Source: JAPLDA01 sp043742705 (GTDB taxonomy: Bacteria; Bacteroidota; Bacteroidia; AKYH767-A; 2013-40CM-41-45). From it: a stretch of 10,605 bases of DNA. Location of the stretch: contig JAYTXY010000029.1 in assembly GCA_043742705.1 (NCBI GenBank), positions 1 to 10,605 of the forward strand, in the 5' to 3' direction. The notes under the pieces are model-generated. The model saw only the letters and a list, made by a program, of their open reading frames with translations, did no database searches and was not told the DNA's origin. Within the stretch, counting starts at the first letter, position 1. Every line of letters begins with the position of its first letter. Positions 6,103-10,605 of this stretch are shown here, in pieces. Both the position numbers and the translations under genes were made by a program.

Positions 6103-6630
6103 GTGAGAAGAAGCCCTTTCATAAAATGCACTGCAGGAATTTTAGGTTTGACTGTCGTCCTTAATCTTATTGTCGGGTCGACACTGAGTCTTCTTTTTCT
6201 GAGTCATAGTTTTACTGATTTTTCGCTGGATGAAGCAACGCTGGAACTAATAAAAGTTCCGGTTACGGCTACTTTAGATTTCGAGCGACTTGATGATCAT
6301 GAAATCGTATATCATAAGAAGCTTTATGACGTAGTTAAAGAATACACTAAGGATGGGTTTCAGTTTTTCTATTGCTTCAACGATTCGAAGGAAGAGAAAC
6401 TATTGCAACAAATCAGGGAATGCACAACAGCTCATCTCGACTATTTTAATTCCGGAAGGCATTCGTTGCCCGTTGCATTCAAATTGCTTGAACAGCAAAA
6501 TTCCGAGGCTGCTATGTTGACAAGAGATTTGACTTCTGTGAAATTTACATTCTCTCATCGGAGGGAAATTTTTAACCAGGTATTGTTTTTGAGAATAATT
6601 TATTCCCCTCCAGAAGGTTCCTTGCTTTAA
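6103..6630 (+). CDS. Small membrane-anchored protein of unknown function next to a TonB receptor
   Basis: This gene encodes 175 residues with a basic N-terminus (RRSPFIK) and one hydrophobic segment at about 9-34, which is either a signal anchor or an uncleaved signal peptide. The remainder is probably periplasmic. At 67-103 there is a compact motif: HEIVYHKKLYDVVKEY, then FQFFYCFNDSKEEKLL. I recall similar stretches (polar-x-G-K-MYDVV ... YYC-x-D-x-KEEKL) in small uncharacterised Bacteroidota proteins encoded beside TonB-dependent receptors, but cannot run a search. No known domain is recognised and no function is assigned. The start is forced to GTG 6103: an in-frame TGA at 6097-6099 overlaps the -7 box, and no other ATG occurs before the hydrophobic segment. 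The gene lies 12 bases after the flavoprotein and 105 bases before the receptor. The C-terminal third shows no clear motif. Confidence 0.75.
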   Translation: MRRSPFIKCTAGILGLTVVLNLIVGSTLSLLFLSHSFTDFSLDEATLELIKVPVTATLDFERLDDHEIVYHKKLYDVVKEYTKDGFQFFYCFNDSKEEKLLQQIRECTTAHLDYFNSGRHSLPVAFKLLEQQNSEAAMLTRDLTSVKFTFSHRREIFNQVLFLRIIYSPPEGSLL

Positions 6631-6634
6631 ACGC

Positions 6635-6656
6635 GAACTGTTTTACAACACAGTTT
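6635..6656 (+). terminator. Weak hairpin after the unknown gene, possible terminator
   Basis: AACTGT (6636-6641) pairs with ACAGTT (6650-6655) around an 8-base loop, with a possible additional G-U pair at 6635/6656. It lies five bases after the stop codon. The following sequence, TCTTAAAT, has only a poor T-run, so termination would be weak at best. Confidence 0.25.
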
Positions 6657-6673
6657 CTTAAATCCATTTAATT

Positions 6674-6681
6674 TATTCTTG
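6674..6681 (+). promoter_or_regulatory. Possible -7 element for the TonB receptor gene
   Basis: TATTCTTG matches TAnnTTTG at all positions but one (C for T). A TTT at 6654-6656 lies 17 bases upstream as a possible -33 element. The resulting leader would be about 45 bases and would contain the inverted repeat at 6683-6710. No perfect -7 match exists elsewhere in this gap. Confidence 0.35.
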
Positions 6682-6682
6682 T

Positions 6683-6710
6683 ATGCATTCCACTTTTGGA
6701 GTTAATGCAT
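6683..6710. promoter_or_regulatory. Inverted repeat ATGCATT-N14-AATGCAT, possible operator
   Basis: ATGCATT (6683-6689) and AATGCAT (6704-6710) are perfect 7-bp inverted copies around a 14-base spacer. TCC (6689-6691) and GGA (6698-6700) add imperfect inner symmetry. The repeat sits just after the candidate -7 element and before the receptor start, where a repressor would block initiation. The arms contain the self-complementary hexamer ATGCAT, so chance is a real alternative. No named regulator site is recognised. Confidence 0.35.
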
Positions 6711-6735
6711 CCATTCTTCAATAAGCTATCTCAAA

Positions 6736-9075
6736 ATGAAAAAAATAATATACCTGTTAATCATACTTTCAATGGCTGCTTCCGTTGCAAGCGCACAACA
6801 TACTATCAGCGGTCTTATCTCTGATAAAAAGGATACAAAAAAATTAATCGAAGGAGTGGCTGTGTTTATTCCGGAGTATCAAAAATTTGATTTGTCAAAG
6901 GAAGGAGGCGAGTACATCATTCGTGGAATCGGATCAGGAATTATAAACATTCAGTTTTCCAAAACCGGTTATAAAAGTTTTGTAACTACCATTGATATGA
7001 AGGAAGAAGCCACAGTTTTAAGTGTGGAACTCGAACCTTCCGCTGTTGAGTTGCAGGAAGTAACTGTAACATCGAACAGCACCAGTCTTCCATCAAACAT
7101 TCCGTATTCTGTTTCTACCATAGCAAGCAACGAATTAAACAGAACGGGAAACATGAGCGTGATGACATCTCTGGCGACAGAACCCGGCATAGATAAAATT
7201 TCAGTTGGCAACGGAATCTCAAAACCGGTGATCCGCGGATTATCATTCAGTAGAATATTACTGTATCATAACGGAACAAGAATTGAAAATCAGCCATGGG
7301 ATGATCGACATGATTTGGGAATCAATGAAAACGGAGTGGAGAGAGTGGAAGTTATTAAAGGTCCGGCAGCGCTTATATATGGTGCTGATGCGCTCGGTGG
7401 CGCACTCATTTTTGTGGATGAAAAACCTGCTGTTGCAGGAACAAAAACAGGAAGTGTTAACTTTGGTTTCTTCAGCAACACCCTTGGCCTAAACTTGGAC
7501 GCAGGATTAAAAGGCGCTTCTGACAATGGTTTGTTCTGGTCTGTACGCGCAGGAGGACAGTCACACACGAGTTACATTCAGGGTTCAGGATTGGATTTGA
7601 AAAAAAATTCAGACGAAGAAGAATTTGCTGCGAACAGTAAGTTTCAATCATTTAATGGCAAGGGTATGATTGGGTTGAGTAAGAAATGGGGTGTGAGTAA
7701 ACTCACATATTCATTCATGAATCAGCAGATCGGTATCATAGAAAATGAAACGGACTCAACAAAAACCGCTGTTGAACAAAACGAAGAACAACGTGATCGC
7801 GAAATGGAAGCACCTTACCAAGATGTAACGTCCCAAATTATTTCTTCTGAAAATACATTGCTGTGCGGAAAGTCGAAATGGAATCTGAATGTAGCGTATC
7901 AACACAATGACAGAAAGGAATTCGAGCCACTTCCCCGAAAACAAAAAGAACTTGCGATTGGTTTGGAATTGAATACCATAAGCTATGATTTGAAATGGAC
8001 TTCCGATGCAGGAAAAAAATTCGGAATCACTCTTGGAACGCAGGGGATGTTTCAGCAGAATGAAAACTTTGGAAAAGAAATATTAGTTCCTAATGCTGAT
8101 GTGAGTGATCTTGCAGGATATGCCATGTTGCGATACGATATTGGTAAATGGAATTTCCTTGCAGGCGGACGCTTTGATTTGCGTCACATCGAAGCAGAAG
8201 GCTCGGAAGAAGGAGAAGTTGATACAAACGAAGTTCGCCCGGAAATTGATTTCGAAAAAGACTATCAACCTGTGAATGGATCGATTGGCTTGGTTTTCAA
8301 GCCTTCGGAAGAATTTACTATTAAAGGAAATTTTGCTTCAGGATTCAGCGCTCCGAACTATGCCGAGTTAGGAACATACGGACGCCATGAAGGAACATAC
8401 CGTTTCGAAATTGGTAACAGCGAATTAAGTGTTGGACAGAATTTTGAAGGTGACCTTGGAGTTGACTGGATGACAAAATCTTTTGGAGTTAGCATTTCAG
8501 GGTATTACAATTTCATCAACAACTACATCTACATTGGTCAGCGTGGAGACAGCATTGATGAACTTCCTGTTTTCAACATAAAGCAAAATGATGCTGTTCT
8601 TAAAGGAGCGGAAATTTCACTTGATATTCATCCGGAAAAAGTAAAATGGCTTGACCTGAAAACTTCATTCGGAATGACACAAGGTGAATTGAAAAAGGGA
8701 GGCAATCTTCCATGGATTCCTGCAAAGAAACTGGTGAGTGAGCTGAAGTTCAAGAGGTCGAAGCTGGATTATATACGTGATCCTTATGTTAGTTTTGCTG
8801 TCAGTCATTATTTTGCTCCGCATGATGTTGCTGCCTATGAACTTGCATCTGCAGATTATACTCTGCTTGATCTTCACCTTGGCGGAACCTTTAAGTGGGG
8901 AAATCAGTATATGGACATCACGCTTTCATGTATGAATTTGCTGAACGAAGGTTACTTCAATCATCTCTCATTAATTAAATCAATCGGGATAAAAGAGATG
9001 GGACGTGATTTTGTTTTACAACTGCGAGTTCCGTTTGGCATTCCCACAAAGTCTAAAGCACGAGTCAAATCTTAA
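6736..9075 (+). CDS. TonB-dependent outer-membrane receptor with carboxypeptidase-regulatory-like N-terminal domain
   Basis: This 779-residue protein imports a substrate across the outer membrane using energy relayed by TonB. A signal peptide (MKKIIYLLIILSMAASVASA) should be cleaved before Gln21. Residues about 22-103 form a carboxypeptidase-regulatory-like (transthyretin-like) domain (ISGLISD ... GGEYIIRGIGSG ... ITGYKSF-like pattern) typical of Bacteroidota receptors. VELQEVTVTS at 104-113 is the likely TonB-box region. The plug follows at about 117-230, with KPVIRGLSFSRILLYHNGTR, then NGVERVEVIKGPAALIYGAD, a classical plug ending. The rest is a 22-strand beta-barrel of alternating aromatic strands. 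Its final strand, FVLQLRVPF, ends at Phe767, after which there is an unusual 12-residue basic extension. The plug wording (VIRGLS ... IENQPWDD-H-LGIN) resembles receptors annotated for metal or metal-complex uptake, but the substrate is not determined. No SusD partner gene is adjacent, so polysaccharide uptake is less likely. Confidence 0.92.
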   Translation: MKKIIYLLIILSMAASVASAQHTISGLISDKKDTKKLIEGVAVFIPEYQKFDLSKEGGEYIIRGIGSGIINIQFSKTGYKSFVTTIDMKEEATVLSVELEPSAVELQEVTVTSNSTSLPSNIPYSVSTIASNELNRTGNMSVMTSLATEPGIDKISVGNGISKPVIRGLSFSRILLYHNGTRIENQPWDDRHDLGINENGVERVEVIKGPAALIYGADALGGALIFVDEKPAVAGTKTGSVNFGFFSNTLGLNLDAGLKGASDNGLFWSVRAGGQSHTSYIQGSGLDLKKNSDEEEFAANSKFQSFNGKGMIGLSKKWGVSKLTYSFMNQQIGIIENETDSTKTAVEQNEEQRDREMEAPYQDVTSQIISSENTLLCGKSKWNLNVAYQHNDRKEFEPLPRKQKELAIGLELNTISYDLKWTSDAGKKFGITLGTQGMFQQNENFGKEILVPNADVSDLAGYAMLRYDIGKWNFLAGGRFDLRHIEAEGSEEGEVDTNEVRPEIDFEKDYQPVNGSIGLVFKPSEEFTIKGNFASGFSAPNYAELGTYGRHEGTYRFEIGNSELSVGQNFEGDLGVDWMTKSFGVSISGYYNFINNYIYIGQRGDSIDELPVFNIKQNDAVLKGAEISLDIHPEKVKWLDLKTSFGMTQGELKKGGNLPWIPAKKLVSELKFKRSKLDYIRDPYVSFAVSHYFAPHDVAAYELASADYTLLDLHLGGTFKWGNQYMDITLSCMNLLNEGYFNHLSLIKSIGIKEMGRDFVLQLRVPFGIPTKSKARVKS

Positions 9076-9108
9076 GAAACTTTAACACCCACGGAGTGTA
9101 TCATCAGC

Positions 9109-9116
9109 TATCTTTG
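9109..9116 (+). promoter_or_regulatory. Bacteroidota-type -7 element TATCTTTG for the protease gene
   Basis: This is an exact TAnnTTTG match in the 86-base gap after the TonB receptor. A TTTA at 9081-9084 is a poor, slightly distant -33 candidate. Transcription would start near 9121-9123, giving a leader of about 40 bases before ATG 9162. This implies the protease is expressed independently of the receptor. Confidence 0.6.
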
Positions 9117-9161
9117 CAGATATAACCTGATAATTCTTTTAACCCTAATTCAATATCTAAA

Positions 9162-10605
9162 ATGACTCAGTCACTCAGAAAAAAATCAGTTCTTCTACTT
9201 TCTGTTCTTACTCTTTTAAATTTTGCATCTCAGAAAGTCTACTCGCAAAACAAAATGGAGCAGACGATGCAGATCATAAAGCTGTTTTATGTGGACACAG
9301 TGGATGAAAAAAAACTGACGGATGATGCCTTGCGTACCATGCTGAAAGACCTTGATCCGCATTCATCGTACATTCCGCCGGAAGACATGAGAGCTGTGAA
9401 TGAGCCGTTGGTTGGGAAGTTTGAAGGTATTGGAATCCAGTTCAATATTCTGAATGATACAATCATGGTCACGCAAACGATTTCGGGCGGACCATCTGAA
9501 AAAGTCGGGTTAAGGGCGGGTGACAGAATTGTAAATATTGATGATAAGAATGTAGCGTCAATTAAAATAACGAATAACGATGTATTAAAAAAACTTCGCG
9601 GTGATAAAGGCACAAAAGTAAAAGTCGGAATTGCGAGACGAGGAGTAAGCGAAGTGCTTGACTATGTAATTACACGCGACCAGATTCCGTTGTTCAGCGT
9701 AGACGCTACGTACCAGGTTGCACCGGGAGTGGGTTATATCAAGATCAGCAAATTTGCAGATGCTACGGTGGAAGAATTCAGAAAAGCGCTGGATAAATTA
9801 AAAGCCGAAGGAATCACAAGCCTTGTGTTGGATTTGTCAAGCAACGGAGGAGGTTATCTGAATCGTGCCATTGATCTCGCTGATGAATTTTTACCTGAGG
9901 GAAAGAAAATTTTATACACACGGGGACGAGTGACTTCCGCAGAAGATTACTACTCAACAGCTGTAGGTGGTTGGGAAAAAGGAAAGCTTGTTGTTTTGAT
10001 AGACGAGTTTTCTGCATCAGCGAGTGAAATCGTATCCGGTTGTTTGCAGGATTGGGACAGAGCATTGCTTATCGGCAGGAGATCATTCGGAAAAGGACTG
10101 GTTCAAAAGCCTTACCAGTTGAATGACGGATCGATGATCCGGTTAACAGTTGCTCATTATTACACTCCGTCAGGAAGATGTATTCAGAAACCTTATACTT
10201 CAGGAAGTGATGAAGAATATGAACTGGATGCAAGCAACCGTTTAAAACATGGTGAGTTGATGAACAAGGACAGTATTCACTTTAGTGACACGACAAAATA
10301 TTTCACAGATGGAAAACGCCTCGTGTATGGTGGGGGAGGTATCATGCCTGATATTTTCGTTCCGCTCGACACTTCGATGAACAGTAATTATTTTTTCGAG
10401 CTTCAACGAAAAGGCGCATTCAATGATTTCACACTTAACTATGTTGACAATAACCGCGCGGTGTTGAAAAGAGAATATCCTGATATCAACGCATTCAAAA
10501 AGAATTTCGTGATTGACAAGAATCTCTATGATCAGTTTCTTGCTTCCGCTGAAAAAGCAGGTGTAAAGAGGGATGAAGCCGGATTAAAAACATCTGATCG
10601 TCTTA
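9162..10605 (+). CDS. S41 family C-terminal processing protease (CtpA/Prc-like), 3' end cut by window
   Basis: The frame is open from ATG 9162 to the right edge (481 residues visible, no stop). It encodes an exported serine protease that trims or degrades proteins in the envelope. A signal peptide covers about 1-29 (KKSV, a hydrophobic core, then KVYSQ). A helical N-terminal part with the family's LDPHSSYIPPEDM (64-76) follows. A PDZ domain spans about 85-170 (GIGIQF ... GGPSEKVGLRAGDRIV). The S41 catalytic domain has GYIKISKFA (191-199), LDLSSNGGGYL (223-233), nucleophile Ser286 in DEFSASASEIVSG and general base Lys311 in SFGKGLVQK. The Ser-Lys spacing of 25 residues equals that of E. coli Prc (Ser452/Lys477). 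A C-terminal region from about 400 (GGIMPDIFVP and beyond) is helical. Related Bacteroidota proteins are around 540 to 560 residues, so perhaps 60-80 are missing. The start is supported by the signal peptide and an A-rich leader (CTAAAATG). Confidence 0.93.
   Translation, partial: MTQSLRKKSVLLLSVLTLLNFASQKVYSQNKMEQTMQIIKLFYVDTVDEKKLTDDALRTMLKDLDPHSSYIPPEDMRAVNEPLVGKFEGIGIQFNILNDTIMVTQTISGGPSEKVGLRAGDRIVNIDDKNVASIKITNNDVLKKLRGDKGTKVKVGIARRGVSEVLDYVITRDQIPLFSVDATYQVAPGVGYIKISKFADATVEEFRKALDKLKAEGITSLVLDLSSNGGGYLNRAIDLADEFLPEGKKILYTRGRVTSAEDYYSTAVGGWEKGKLVVLIDEFSASASEIVSGCLQDWDRALLIGRRSFGKGLVQKPYQLNDGSMIRLTVAHYYTPSGRCIQKPYTSGSDEEYELDASNRLKHGELMNKDSIHFSDTTKYFTDGKRLVYGGGGIMPDIFVPLDTSMNSNYFFELQRKGAFNDFTLNYVDNNRAVLKREYPDINAFKKNFVIDKNLYDQFLASAEKAGVKRDEAGLKTSDRL

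Noticed and set aside
7283..7492. Alternative + frame of 69 codons inside the TonB receptor
   Set aside because: It overlaps the conserved plug region of the receptor in another frame and has no motif; it is a shadow frame.
9085..9099. Short inverted repeat ACAC/GTGT after the receptor gene as terminator
   Set aside because: The stem is only four base pairs with no T-run, too weak to call.

Overview
The window reads as ordinary chromosomal DNA from a member of the Bacteroidota. The evidence is a parE-parC pair of the Bacteroidota type, a TonB-dependent receptor with an N-terminal carboxypeptidase-regulatory-like domain, matches to the phylum's -7 promoter element TAnnTTTG, and start codons preceded by A/T-rich sequence rather than Shine-Dalgarno sites. 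I cannot name a genus. All supported genes are on the + strand. I see no tRNA, rRNA, CRISPR array, insertion sequence or phage gene.

Layout: (1) 1-214 is the end of a DUF167/YggU-family gene cut by the window edge. (2) 215-407 is an A/T-rich gap holding two converging arrays of a degenerate 7-bp repeat. (3) 408-4704 is parE then parC, the two subunits of topoisomerase IV. The parC C-terminal domain looks short and ends in a lysine-rich tail. (4) 4705-4854 packs a repeat tract, a strong intrinsic terminator, another repeat tract and a promoter. (5) 4855-6630 holds a HI0933/BaiN-like flavoprotein and a small membrane-anchored protein of unknown function. (6) 6736-9075 is a TonB-dependent outer-membrane receptor with a possible operator upstream. 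(7) 9162 to the right edge is an S41 C-terminal processing protease, open at its 3' end and missing only the last part.

The enzymes are familiar housekeeping or envelope proteins: DNA decatenation, a flavin oxidoreductase, nutrient uptake through the outer membrane, and periplasmic or lipoprotein proteolysis. The small unknown protein beside the receptor may belong to the same uptake function.

The least ordinary feature is a family of degenerate 7-bp-periodic repeats at four places (197-291, 4410-4437, 4714-4748, 4813-4847). In phase, most units start with TC. One tract lies inside parC, one just after it, one runs into the end of the DUF167 gene, and one runs in phase into the -7 box of the flavoprotein promoter. 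A second oddity is that two consecutive genes each have TATATTTG exactly four bases before a start codon whose position is forced by an in-frame stop just upstream. This predicts leaderless or nearly leaderless mRNAs.
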